Assembly (NCBI RefSeq): GCF_001590965.1
Contig: NZ_BCTW01000005.1
Location: forward strand, 124,001-188,000
Length of the DNA stretch: 64,000 nt
Source of the DNA: Novosphingobium lentum NBRC 107847
GTDB lineage: Bacteria; Pseudomonadota; Alphaproteobacteria; Sphingomonadales; Sphingomonadaceae
Direction: 5' to 3'
Shown here: positions 1 to 8,483 of the stretch, piece by piece
How the letters are laid out: each line of letters opens with the position of its first letter
Position numbering within the stretch: position 1 is the stretch's first letter
The notes under the pieces: model-generated
What the model was told of the DNA's origin: nothing
What the model saw: the letters and a program-made list of their open reading frames with translations, nothing else
The model's database searches: none
Program-made: the position numbers and the translations under genes

Positions 1-56
1 TTCATCGTTGCGACGCTCCGACGAAGTCCAGCGAGCGGGACTGGCAACCCGAGGGG

Positions 57-150
57 CGGTTTCTGATGGCCCTCGGACTGCGTCACGCCATTGTGACGAT
101 GAACCACATCGCCACTTCGGCCGCTCCTTGCCGAGAACCACCAGAAACCG
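57..150. repeat. Imperfect inverted repeat with nested hairpin
   Basis: Arms at 57-76 and 131-150 match at 17 of 20 positions when one is reverse-complemented. The central part holds a perfect 6-bp stem, CGTCAC at 81-86 with GTGACG at 93-98. No convincing gene covers bases 1-182, so this is the only structure I can report there. It could be a dispersed palindromic element or an RNA structure downstream of a gene outside the window. Confidence 0.5.
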
Positions 151-182
151 TCCTCATAGGTCAGGATCACTGCAGGTTGGTA

Positions 183-1112
183 TCACCCCGGCAGCGCGGC
201 GACCGGCTTGGCCAGCGACAGGCGGTGTTCGCGAAACACGATGACCAGCCCGGCGGCGATGATCGTGGGCGCGCCGATCCAGGTGGCGGCGGGCGGCAGC
301 CGGTCAAACACCAGCCAGCCCCACAGCGTGGCCCAACCGAACGCGCTGTAATCCATCACGATCACGCTCGATACGTTGCCGTAACGCAAGGCGGCGGTCA
401 GGCAGACCTGGCCCAGCGCCCCGGTCACGCCGATCCCGCCGAGCATCAGCCAGCCGGTGAGATCGTGGTGCACCCCGGTCCACAGCAGCGTCAACGCCAG
501 CGGCGGCGCGCTCAACGCGGAAAACCAGAACACGATGGTCAGCGGTTCCTCGGTCCGGCCGAGATCGCGCAGCTGGATCGCGATCAGCGCCACCATGAAC
601 GCCGCGCCGATGCCCACCGCCAGCCCGCCCAGCGGCATGTTGGCGCGATCGGGTCCGGCGATCACGATCACGCCCGCCAGCCCCAGCACCACCGCCAACC
701 AGCGGATCGGGCCGACGCGCTCGCGCAGCAGGATCGCGGCCAGGATCACCGCGAAGATCGGGGAGGTGAAGCCCAGCACGGTCGCCTCGGCCAGCGGCAA
801 CATCATCACCGCGCCAAGATTGAGGTACATCCCGATCACGCCCATCGTCGCGCGCCGCGCATGGACGGGCAGGCGCTGCGTGCGCAGGCTGGCCAGCCTG
901 CCGGTCATCGCCAGCCAGCCCAGCACCAGCAGTGCGGGCAGCAACTGGCGCCAGAAGATCACCTCGGCCAGCGTCGTCCCGCGCAGGCCCGACAGCTTGA
1001 CCAGCACCAGCATGACCGAAAGCGCCGCCATCGCCAGCAGCCGCAGTCCCAGCGCGAGCATCGGCCGTTGCGGCGGCGGCGTGGCTGGTCGGTGTGCGGT
1101 ATCGGCTGTCAT
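183..1112 (-). CDS. EamA/DMT-family membrane transporter
   Basis: A 309-residue polytopic inner-membrane protein of the drug/metabolite transporter superfamily, with about ten hydrophobic helices arranged as two EamA repeats. The first repeat is marked by the stretch LRGTTLAEVIFWRQLLPALL and the second begins near PLTIVFWFSALSAPPLALTL. Such proteins export metabolites or amino acids; the substrate cannot be read from sequence. I chose the ATG at 1112. An in-frame ATG at 1061, just before the first helix, and an upstream TTG at 1142 are alternatives, and none has a strong ribosome-binding site. It faces away from the next gene. Confidence 0.85.
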   Translation of the reverse strand: MTADTAHRPATPPPQRPMLALGLRLLAMAALSVMLVLVKLSGLRGTTLAEVIFWRQLLPALLVLGWLAMTGRLASLRTQRLPVHARRATMGVIGMYLNLGAVMMLPLAEATVLGFTSPIFAVILAAILLRERVGPIRWLAVVLGLAGVIVIAGPDRANMPLGGLAVGIGAAFMVALIAIQLRDLGRTEEPLTIVFWFSALSAPPLALTLLWTGVHHDLTGWLMLGGIGVTGALGQVCLTAALRYGNVSSVIVMDYSAFGWATLWGWLVFDRLPPAATWIGAPTIIAAGLVIVFREHRLSLAKPVAALPG

Positions 1113-1206
1113 CGCTGCGCCATAGCCACGCAGTTCGGGCAATCAAGACGGCGTCATCCGCTGCGACGGCTTGCATGGGCGAAATCCGTGCCCATCTCCG
1201 CCGGCG

Positions 1207-1410
1207 ATGGAAAACGTGACGACGATAGCCTCGCTGGGCGTGGTGGCGGCGCTGCTCGCGGTCTGGTCGATGTGGGCCGACCGCCGCCGGATGCGCCGCA
1301 GCAATCCCGACGCGGTCGGCTTCATGCCGTGGACCGCGGTGTTCTTCGTGTCGATGTTCGTCGCCTGCGTCGCGCTCGGGCTGGCGGCACGGGCGTGGGC
1401 AACGGGTTGA
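1207..1410 (+). CDS. Small two-helix membrane protein, unknown function
   Basis: A 67-residue protein with two hydrophobic segments (about residues 4-20 and 41-62) joined by a basic loop RRRMRRSNPD. Start is the ATG at 1207; an in-frame start at 1171 would add a proline-rich, non-hydrophobic leader. It is divergent from the EamA gene. I do not recognise the family. The two clean helices and positive-inside loop argue for a real small membrane protein. Confidence 0.5.
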   Translation: MENVTTIASLGVVAALLAVWSMWADRRRMRRSNPDAVGFMPWTAVFFVSMFVACVALGLAARAWATG

Positions 1411-1489
1411 GGTTGCTCGTGCGCCGGGGGCCGTATGCCCGCGTTCGGAACACTTTCCTACAGGCGCCAAATCTGGCTTAAGCTCGCGG

Positions 1490-1957
1490 ATGGAGAACCC
1501 TTCCGCCCCCTTGTCCGCCAACCGCTCCGCTGTCAGGCCACGGCGCGTGCCCGCCTTTGTCCCCGTGCCCGTGCGCGGTCGGCGTGACGGGTGGACGCCC
1601 GAGCGGCAAGGCGCGTTCCTGGTCGCGCTGGCGCGGACGCGCTCGGTTCGCGCGGCGGCGCAATGCGTGGGCATGACGCGCGAAACCGCCTACCGCCTGC
1701 GGCGCCATGCCGACGCGGCCAGTTTTGCCGGGGCATGGGATATCGTGCTGGGCCGTGCCGCGCCCGGTCGGCGAAAGGTCACACCCGATGAGCTGGCGAC
1801 GCGTGCGCTGGTCGGGCTGGTGCGGCCGGTCGTTCATGCCGGACGGTTCGTGGCTCTGGTGAAAAAGGCCGACAATTCAGCGCTTTTGCGCCTGTTTGCG
1901 CAGCTTGACCGCGCGTGTCGTGGCACCGGAGCGCGTCTCCCGGATCGGCAGCGATGA
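1490..1957 (+). CDS. Putative helix-turn-helix protein
   Basis: A 155-residue protein with a disordered, basic N-terminus (about 1-30), followed by a helix-turn-helix-like segment. In that segment WTPERQGAFLVALARTRSV leads into RAAAQCVGMTRETAYRLRR. The pattern resembles the DNA-binding N-terminus of phage terminase small subunits and related bacterial proteins, but no phage genes lie nearby. The C-terminal half (KKADNSALLRLFAQLDRA) looks helical. Function is inferred only from this motif. The gene converges on cpaF with about 125 bases between them. Confidence 0.55.
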   Translation: MENPSAPLSANRSAVRPRRVPAFVPVPVRGRRDGWTPERQGAFLVALARTRSVRAAAQCVGMTRETAYRLRRHADAASFAGAWDIVLGRAAPGRRKVTPDELATRALVGLVRPVVHAGRFVALVKKADNSALLRLFAQLDRACRGTGARLPDRQR

Positions 1958-2082
1958 TGCGTCATGCACCGCTGTTCTGCGTCAACTTCGCGGCTCTCGC
2001 CTGGCGCGGCCCTCACCTGCGCGGCCCTTGCCTGCGCGACCCACGCCCTGCACGGGCATCGTGCAGGGCAAGTGCGGCTGCG

Positions 2083-3606
2083 TCAGAGGCAGGCTTCCAG
2101 ATAGGCCTGGTCGAACCCAAACTGGCGGGCTTTTTCCAGCGTGTAGGGGCGCAGGCCCGATGGGCGGAACTCGCCGATGATCTTGCCGTCCTCGGTTTCG
2201 TCCAGGTACTCGAACTTGAACAGTTCCTGCGTGACGATCACGTCGCCCTCCATCCCGATGACTTCGGTGATGTTGGTCGTGCGGCGCGAACCGTCGCGCA
2301 GGCGCTTGACCTGCACGATCAGATCGACCGATTCGGCGATCTGGCGGCTGATGGCTTCCTTGGGGATCTTGATGTCGCCCATCAGGATCATGTTTTCCAT
2401 ACGGCCCAGGCATTCGCGCGGGCTGTTGGCGTGAAGCGTGCACATCGATCCATCGTGGCCGGTGTTCATGGCGGCGAGAAGGTCGAAACATTCCGCGCCA
2501 CGAATTTCGCCCAGGATGATCCGGTCAGGCCGCATACGCAGGGCGTTCTTCACAAGATCGCCGATGGTGATCGCGCCCTGGCCTTCAAGGTTCGGCGGGC
2601 GCGTTTCCAGCGGCAGCCAGTGCGGCTGCTGCAGGCGAAGTTCGGCGGCGTCCTCGATCGTCAGCACGCGCTCGCCCGGGTCGATCATCTTCGACAGCGC
2701 GTTGAGCATGGTCGTTTTGCCCGAACCCGTACCGCCCGAGATCACCACGTTCATGCGGCAGGCCCCGGCGATCTTCAGCGCGGTCGCCATCTTGTCGCTC
2801 ATCGACCCGAAGTCGCGCAGCATGTCGATGGTGATCGGCTTTTCGGAAAACTTACGAATCGAGATCGCGGTGCCGCGCAAGCTGAGCGGCGGCACGATCA
2901 CGTTGACGCGGCTGCCGTCCTTGAGGCGGGCGTCGGCCAGCGGCGTGGTCTGGTCGACCCGGCGGCCGACCTGGTTGACGATGCGCTGGGCGATCTGGAA
3001 CAAATGCGATTCGTCGCGGAAGCGGATCGGCGCGATCTGCAGCCGGCCCTTCTTTTCGATGTAGGTCTGTTCCGGCCCGTTGACCATGATGTCCGAGATG
3101 TCCGGATCGGACAGCAGTTCCTCCAGCGGGCCGAAGCCGAGCAGTTCGTCGATCAGCACCTTTTCCAGCGCGAACTGTTCGCGGCGGTTGAGCGTGACTT
3201 TCAGTTCGGCGAGCACTTCGAGGATGATCGGGCGGAATTCTTCGGACAGTTCGTCCTTGGTCAGCGTTGCCGCCGCTTCGGGATCGACGCGTTCGAGCAG
3301 GCGCGGCAGCACCTGTTCCTTGATCTTGTGGACCGACGCCTCGAAACCTTCGGCCTGGTAGCCGCCATCGTGGACGCCGTTGGCCCGATCGGCGAGGCGG
3401 GTGAGCGCATCGGCCTTCGTATCGCCGGGTGCGGCAACGGTTTCCGGTTGCGGCAGCGGGGGAAACTGTTCGCCGCCCAAGGGGACTGTCTGCGGAGTCG
3501 CGGCTGCCGATTCGCCGCTGCGCATTGGCCGCGCAACCCCGAACGAAGGTCGGGCACCACCGCCGCTACCGCCGCTTACTCCGGTCTTTCGCCCAAATGC
3601 ACTCAT
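2083..3606 (-). CDS. cpaF: CpaF/TadA-family secretion ATPase
   Basis: A 507-residue type II/IV secretion ATPase of the Tad/Flp pilus branch. A Gly/Pro-rich N-terminus (1-75) precedes the helical CpaF N-domain and the ATPase core. Walker A (GGTGSGKTTMLNAL) lies near residue 290, followed by the Walker B region ILGEIRGAECFDLLAAMNTG and the His box CTLHANSPRE. It would power assembly of Flp-type pili at the cytoplasmic face. No other Tad genes (cpaB, cpaC, tadB, tadC, pilin) are adjacent, so its partners must be elsewhere, or it may be a stand-alone copy. Confidence 0.92.
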   Translation of the reverse strand: MSAFGRKTGVSGGSGGGARPSFGVARPMRSGESAAATPQTVPLGGEQFPPLPQPETVAAPGDTKADALTRLADRANGVHDGGYQAEGFEASVHKIKEQVLPRLLERVDPEAAATLTKDELSEEFRPIILEVLAELKVTLNRREQFALEKVLIDELLGFGPLEELLSDPDISDIMVNGPEQTYIEKKGRLQIAPIRFRDESHLFQIAQRIVNQVGRRVDQTTPLADARLKDGSRVNVIVPPLSLRGTAISIRKFSEKPITIDMLRDFGSMSDKMATALKIAGACRMNVVISGGTGSGKTTMLNALSKMIDPGERVLTIEDAAELRLQQPHWLPLETRPPNLEGQGAITIGDLVKNALRMRPDRIILGEIRGAECFDLLAAMNTGHDGSMCTLHANSPRECLGRMENMILMGDIKIPKEAISRQIAESVDLIVQVKRLRDGSRRTTNITEVIGMEGDVIVTQELFKFEYLDETEDGKIIGEFRPSGLRPYTLEKARQFGFDQAYLEACL

Positions 3607-3908
3607 TGCAATCTTGTCCCGTCTGGTGGAGCTCGCGGTGTAGAACCGTCAGCCGAACTCCACGGCTCGCTCGTGGTGAATAAGCCCCAAACTTTGAGGA
3701 TTTCCTAAAGAGTGGGGCGGCAATGCGGAAAACCACGTGAATCCCGCAGCGCGTTGATTTTTCTGCCACGGCGATGGTCGCGGCAGGCCAGCAATTTTCT
3801 CGGCGCGGTTAACCACGCCAAGGATTTGGCCCGAGATTTGGCGATGCCGGCCGGTGCACCATGGTCGCGCGTCGACAGCGCCACGCCGCGCCGCTAAAGG
3901 CCCCGATC
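3607..3908. other. Divergent intergenic region, cpaF/pyrD
   Basis: This 302-base gap separates the divergent cpaF and pyrD genes and must hold both promoters. I see a GGTTAACC palindrome at about 3808-3815 and short AT-rich stretches (about 3690-3710 and 3755-3765), but no -35/-10 pair that I would defend. An in-frame start for pyrD at 3861 would intrude into this gap and is judged unlikely. Confidence 0.4.
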
Positions 3909-4937
3909 ATGCTCTACCGGCTCGTTCGCCCCGCCCTGTTCCTGCTCGATCCCGAACGGGCGCACCACCTTTCGCTCAGCGCGCTGGCGATGATGCCGAC
4001 GCGGAGCGTTGCGGAAGACGGGCCGCTGGGCGTGACGGTGGCCGGGCTGCGCTTTCCCAATCCGCTGGGCATGGCGGCAGGCTATGACAAGGAAGGGCAG
4101 GTCTGCGACGCGCTGCTGGCGCTCGGCTTCGGTTTCAGCGAAGTCGGCACGGTCACGCCGCTGCCGCAGCCGGGCAACCCGCTGCCGCGCCTGTTCCGGC
4201 TGGCCGAGGACGAAGCGATCATCAACCGCATGGGCTTCAACAGCGGCGGCGGCACGGCGGCGGCGGCGCGGCTGGCGTCGCGGGCCGGCCGGCCCGGGAT
4301 CGTCGGGATCAACATCGGCGCCAACAAGGAATCGGTGGATCGCATCGCCGATTATGCGGCGATGACGCGGCTGATGGCGCCGCTGGCGAGCTACCTCGTG
4401 CTCAACATCAGCAGCCCCAACACCCCGGGACTGCGCGCCTTGCAGGACGAGAATGCGCTGGCGGACCTGCTCGACAGCGTGCTGGCGGCGCGCGGCGAAC
4501 AGGGCCCGCCGGTGTTCCTGAAAGTGGCGCCCGATCTGGAGCCGGCCGACATCGATGCGATCTGCCGGCTGGCGATCGATCGCCAGCTGGACGCGCTGAT
4601 GGTGAGCAACACCACCGTTTCTCGGCCCGCGCTGACATCGCGCTTTGCCGGTGAGACCGGCGGCCTGTCGGGCGCGCCGCTGCGCTCGCTGGCGCTGCAA
4701 CGGCTGCGCGATTTCCGCGCTGCCAGCGGCGGGGCGATCCCGCTGGTCGGCATCGGCGGCATCGCCAGCGCGGATGACGCCTGGGCACGGATCCGGGCCG
4801 GGGCAACGCTGGTGCAACTATACAGCGCGCTGATTTTCGAGGGCCCCGGCATCGCCCGACGGATCGTGCGCGGGCTGGAGACGCTGATGCGCCGCGACGG
4901 TTTTGCCAGCATTGCCGAGGCAGTCGGCACCGAATAA
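3909..4937 (+). CDS. pyrD: Dihydroorotate dehydrogenase (quinone), class 2
   Basis: A 342-residue FMN enzyme that oxidises dihydroorotate to orotate in pyrimidine synthesis and passes electrons to quinone at the inner membrane. The N-terminal amphipathic segment LYRLVRPALFLLDPERAHH is the membrane-association helix of class 2 enzymes. Also visible are NPLGMAAGYDKEGQ, the substrate-binding NRMGFNSGG, and NISSPNTPGLR with the catalytic serine. The phosphate-binding GIGGIASADDAW lies near the C-terminus. The ATG at 3909 fits the family start. Length is normal. The gene converges on the DUF3142 gene, 13 bases away. Confidence 0.96.
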   Translation: MLYRLVRPALFLLDPERAHHLSLSALAMMPTRSVAEDGPLGVTVAGLRFPNPLGMAAGYDKEGQVCDALLALGFGFSEVGTVTPLPQPGNPLPRLFRLAEDEAIINRMGFNSGGGTAAAARLASRAGRPGIVGINIGANKESVDRIADYAAMTRLMAPLASYLVLNISSPNTPGLRALQDENALADLLDSVLAARGEQGPPVFLKVAPDLEPADIDAICRLAIDRQLDALMVSNTTVSRPALTSRFAGETGGLSGAPLRSLALQRLRDFRAASGGAIPLVGIGGIASADDAWARIRAGATLVQLYSALIFEGPGIARRIVRGLETLMRRDGFASIAEAVGTE

Positions 4938-4950
4938 CGGTCCGGGCGCG

Positions 4951-5694
4951 TCATTGTCGGGGCGGGTCGCGCAGCAGGAACACCACCAGTCCGCGATAAT
5001 GCGGGTCTGCCGCCAGATCGGGCGCCAGATCGGCGGGTGCAAGCCATTCGCCACCTTCGACCACGGCAATGCGATAGGCCAGCGGCAGGCGGTGGAGCGT
5101 CGCAAGATACCGCTCGTACCCCGGAATCGTGCGGCGGCCCTGGTAGGTCTGGATCACCACTTCATCGACCGTTCCCGCCAGTTTTGCCAAGGCTGTCGCA
5201 TCGGCTTGCGCGCTCCAGTCCATCAGCCCGGTCACCGACAGGCGATAGCGGGCGGGCAGGCGGCGGCGCAAGTCGGTGAGGAACGCCGCATATTGATCGA
5301 GGCCACGGGTGCTGGCATCGAAATCGATCTGCAACCCGGCCAGCCGGTTGCCGCCAGCCTGCCACCGCGCCAGGTCGGCCATGATGCGGCGGTGGACGTC
5401 CTCGGACCAGTCGAGCCGCTCGACCCGCACGGTCATCCACACGTCGGCGCGGGGAACGTGCGGCGTGGCGGGGCGGAGCGCGACGAAGCGGTCGTTGCGG
5501 CCTGCCCGCACCTCGCCGTCGAGCAGGTAAAGCACTTTCGCCTGCGCCAGTTCCGGGCGTGCCGGAACGCCCGCCCAGACGAAGAACGCGTCGTGCTCCG
5601 CCGCGACGACGTGGGATGACGGCGGTTGCGTCCGGTGACAGCCGGTCAGCGCCAGCAGTGCCGTAAGCGTCGCCAGCAGCTGGCCCTGCCTCAC
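4951..5694 (-). CDS. DUF3142 domain lipoprotein-like protein
   Basis: A 247-residue protein. The start is a GTG at 5694 overlapping the TGA of the upstream gene in a GTGA tetranucleotide, so translation is probably coupled. The N-terminus (LLATLTALLALTGCH) looks like a lipoprotein signal with lipobox LTGC. The body matches DUF3142: FFVWAGVPARP near the start, the central GLQIDFDAST, and VVIQTYQGRRTIPGYERYL. The fold is probably a glycoside-hydrolase-like barrel, with the Asp-rich QIDFD strand in the place of a catalytic strand, but no activity is established. Its partner is the secreted protein at 5691-7799. Confidence 0.8.
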   Translation of the reverse strand: MRQGQLLATLTALLALTGCHRTQPPSSHVVAAEHDAFFVWAGVPARPELAQAKVLYLLDGEVRAGRNDRFVALRPATPHVPRADVWMTVRVERLDWSEDVHRRIMADLARWQAGGNRLAGLQIDFDASTRGLDQYAAFLTDLRRRLPARYRLSVTGLMDWSAQADATALAKLAGTVDEVVIQTYQGRRTIPGYERYLATLHRLPLAYRIAVVEGGEWLAPADLAPDLAADPHYRGLVVFLLRDPPRQ

Positions 5695-7799
5695 CAGTAG
5701 AACTGGAGTTCTCGTGCCCAGCGGCTGGCGGGATATTCGCGCTTCAGCGCATCGTGCCAGGCGCGGCGGGTGGCGATTGGCACGTCGGTTCCGCCGCAAT
5801 CGTTGTTGCCGCTGGGGGCATAGCAATGAACCGCGCGATACAGCGCATAGGCGCGCGCTTCCGCTGGTGCGCTGCGCTGCGCGATGATGCCGTCGTACAG
5901 GCTGGCGCGGGTGATGGCGTGGCCGGGGAACAGGCTGGGGCTGGTGCCCAGCGCGCCGTCGGGGCGTTCCTCGCCGCGTTCGGCAATCGCCAGCGCATCG
6001 AACGCGTTGAGCCGCCAGAATTCGCCCAGGCACAGCCGCGCCGAGAGGTCGGCCGGGTTGGTGGCAAGGCTGGCGGCGGTGGCCGCGATCGGCGGGCAGC
6101 GGAACCCTTGCGACCACTTGCCCGCCACAAACAGCCCGACCGGGATCGTCTCGTCGAACGGGAAGTTCCACAACGTCGCGCTGGAATCGGCATCGGCGGC
6201 GACCAGTTTCCGGTCGTCCGCGAAATCGGCAAAGCGTTCGTTGGCAAGGTCACGGCGCAGCAGCGTGAACGCTGCGACATCGCGCTGGTGCCGGTCGAGC
6301 GCGCAATCGCGGGCGACTTGCCGCAGCAGGTCGGGCCCCGCGACATGGTAGAGCAGGATCTCGCGGATGGTGGGATCGGTCACCAGTGATCCGGCGGCAA
6401 ACACCTCGGCCACGCGCCCGTCGCGTTCCAGTCGCCGGGCCAGCGCGAGTTCGACCAGCGGGCGCTGGTAGAGCGCGTGGGGCGATGCGAGCATCGCCTG
6501 CCACTGCGCGATTTCGCCGGCGTCGTGCAGCGCCGCCAGCGCCATGCCGCGCAGCATCGCCATGCCGAAGGTGACGGGGCTGGTGCCGGCTGCCGTACTC
6601 GCAGGCGATGTCAGCGCCAGCACCGCCGCCATATCCTTGCGCACGTAGAACGCCTGCGCCGCGCCGAGATAGGTGAACAGGTCCGGGCGCGTGGCGAACA
6701 GCGGCTTCTGGGCGGCGAGCGTCGCGGCGTCGAGCGCGGGCGTGGCGTCCTCGTCGATCCGGCGCATCTCCAGCAGATCGTGCACCGCCAGCAGCAGCGG
6801 CGAGGTGATCGGCTGCTTCGCGTCGGCGCCGAACAGCAGCTTGTTGTCGATTTCCTGTACGAGCGCGAACGCCTCGGCGCTGTCCACCGGCAGCACGCCG
6901 AGCGCGCGTTCATAGGCGGCAGAGAGCGCGGCGCGGTCACCCGCCAGCCACAACGCGCGCCGCTCCAACCCGCGGGCGGAGGTGACGTAGCGGCCCTTGG
7001 GGTAGCGTTTGAGGTAGGCGGCGATGGCGGCCTGCGCCCGTGCGACCGCCGCTTTGTCAGTCTTGGCTGCGCCCAGGAAGGTGCCGTATTCGTCGAAACT
7101 GTCCTGCTGTGCCGCGTTCAGCTCGATCCGGATCGCCATGTAGGCGGCGGTTTCGGCCACCCACGGATCGGCCGCCTGGATTTGCGCGGCAAACAGCGTC
7201 CGCGCGCCGGCCCAGTCGCCGCCGTAAAACGCGTCGGCGCCGCGCAAATATCCCAGGAACGCGCGGCCCGGCGCGCTCGCCATGTCGGGCCACGTTGCCC
7301 GCAAGGCGCGGGTGTCGCCGGTGCAGGTTTCGGCCAGCGACGCGCGCGCTTCGGTCAGCAGCGTCCGTTCGGCCGCGGGCAACCGCGCGTTGGCGGCCAT
7401 TGCGGCGGCAAATGCCGCGCTGCCCGATGCCAGGCTGCTGCAGCGCGAATCGTACGGCGGATCGGCTTGCGTGGTGTCGTCGACCTTCAGTCCCGATGCT
7501 TCGCGCAGTTGCGGCCACGAAAAGAAGCTGTGGCCGAACCCGCGCTCCTCCCACCCGGCCTTGGGATATGGCTGCGCAGCCGAACCGCTTTTGGATGGAC
7601 GCGCGAACAGCAGCACCACGTTGACGCGCGAATCGTTGCCGGGCGAGGGCATCGCGCGGTTGCCGCAGCCCATCGCATAGTCGGCGAGCCGCCAGCTGGG
7701 GCTGCAGGTGTAGTCGCTGCTGGCACGGGCAGGCCCGCCCAGCAGCACCGCCACCAGGGCCACGATCGACGCAAGAACGGTGCGCCTCAAATCCGTCAT
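5691..7799 (-). CDS. Large secreted protein of unknown function
   Basis: A 702-residue protein with a clear signal peptide (LASIVALVAVLLGGPARASS) and probable cleavage after ARA. The mature N-terminus has paired cysteines (YTCSPSW, MGCGNR). The central 150-480 region is built of short alanine-rich helices resembling tetratricopeptide or Sel1-like repeats. The C-terminus contains further Cys residues (VHCYAPSGNNDCGG). Periplasmic location and possible disulfides are inferred. Its stop overlaps the start of the DUF3142 gene, so the two proteins probably work together. A purine-rich GAGGAG lies about 10 bases upstream of the ATG. I do not recognise the family. Confidence 0.75.
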   Translation of the reverse strand: MTDLRRTVLASIVALVAVLLGGPARASSDYTCSPSWRLADYAMGCGNRAMPSPGNDSRVNVVLLFARPSKSGSAAQPYPKAGWEERGFGHSFFSWPQLREASGLKVDDTTQADPPYDSRCSSLASGSAAFAAAMAANARLPAAERTLLTEARASLAETCTGDTRALRATWPDMASAPGRAFLGYLRGADAFYGGDWAGARTLFAAQIQAADPWVAETAAYMAIRIELNAAQQDSFDEYGTFLGAAKTDKAAVARAQAAIAAYLKRYPKGRYVTSARGLERRALWLAGDRAALSAAYERALGVLPVDSAEAFALVQEIDNKLLFGADAKQPITSPLLLAVHDLLEMRRIDEDATPALDAATLAAQKPLFATRPDLFTYLGAAQAFYVRKDMAAVLALTSPASTAAGTSPVTFGMAMLRGMALAALHDAGEIAQWQAMLASPHALYQRPLVELALARRLERDGRVAEVFAAGSLVTDPTIREILLYHVAGPDLLRQVARDCALDRHQRDVAAFTLLRRDLANERFADFADDRKLVAADADSSATLWNFPFDETIPVGLFVAGKWSQGFRCPPIAATAASLATNPADLSARLCLGEFWRLNAFDALAIAERGEERPDGALGTSPSLFPGHAITRASLYDGIIAQRSAPAEARAYALYRAVHCYAPSGNNDCGGTDVPIATRRAWHDALKREYPASRWARELQFYW

Positions 7800-7864
7800 C
7801 GCCTGCGCCGCTCCTCAAATCCTGTGTTGCACATGCCTGCACCGGCGCCGGGTTGGCAAGGCGA

Positions 7865-8323
7865 TCATCGCGCCGGCACAACGCCAACCCGCCGCTCGTA
7901 GGCCAGCACCATCGCCCGTAACGCGACGGCGTCGTGAAAGGCGTTGTGCGGCACCGCGCCCGGCACGCCCGGCCCCATGATCCCCGGATCGACCAGTTCG
8001 AAGCGGATCGAACGGATCGGCACCATCTGCCCGGGACCGGTGATCAGCAGTCGCAGGGCATGGGCGATGTCTTCGGGCCAGTCGGCCACGAGCAGCGGAC
8101 GTTCATCGTCGATCAGGTAGTGCGCGAACCGGTCCGCCAGTTCACCGCGCGTCAGTGAGCGCGTTGCCAGCACCGGCAGCACATGCTCGGCCACCCAGGG
8201 CGTGGGATCGGAACAGGCGACCGCCTCGTAGAACGGTTCGACCGCCTCATCCTCGGGCACCAGCGCGATCGAGATGAGATCGCCGCCAAATCCGTTGAAC
8301 TCGGTGTCGAGGAAATAGCGCAT
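7865..8323 (-). CDS. 3'-5' exoribonuclease, Rv2179c-like DEDD family
   Basis: A 152-residue nuclease-like protein. The first acidic motif is DTEFNG at residues 5-10, a second acidic motif is VADWPEDI, and the last is NAFHDAVALR, giving a DEDDh-type set of metal ligands. This resembles the Rv2179c-like 3'-5' exoribonuclease family (DUF5051) rather than RNase T or DnaQ. The start at 8323 places DTEF close to the N-terminus, as in that family; longer upstream readings add unrelated sequence. It is divergent from the DUF4139 pair. Confidence 0.82.
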   Translation of the reverse strand: MRYFLDTEFNGFGGDLISIALVPEDEAVEPFYEAVACSDPTPWVAEHVLPVLATRSLTRGELADRFAHYLIDDERPLLVADWPEDIAHALRLLITGPGQMVPIRSIRFELVDPGIMGPGVPGAVPHNAFHDAVALRAMVLAYERRVGVVPAR

Positions 8324-8483
8324 GGGCTGCCGGGCTCCGCAAGATCGAGGGCGTCGGGCGCTCGCGCCGTTCGATTCTGTCCCTAGCACATTCAGCTGCC
8401 GTTTCTGTGACGTGACGCAATCATCCTGCCGCTGGTCAACGTGGCGCGCTTGCGGCATCGTGGCACGAACAGGGAGGGTTGCG

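Noticed and set aside
304..1674. Long minus-strand open frame across the EamA region
   Set aside because: It is a GC-rich shadow frame with Arg/Ala/Asp-biased composition, antisense to or overlapping real genes.
1915..3708. Plus-strand open frame of almost 600 codons opposite cpaF
   Set aside because: cpaF on the other strand has complete ATPase motifs; this frame has only His/Arg/Asp-rich antisense composition.
3808..3815. GGTTAACC as a CtrA binding site near cpaF
   Set aside because: The second TTAA half-site at the required spacing is missing.
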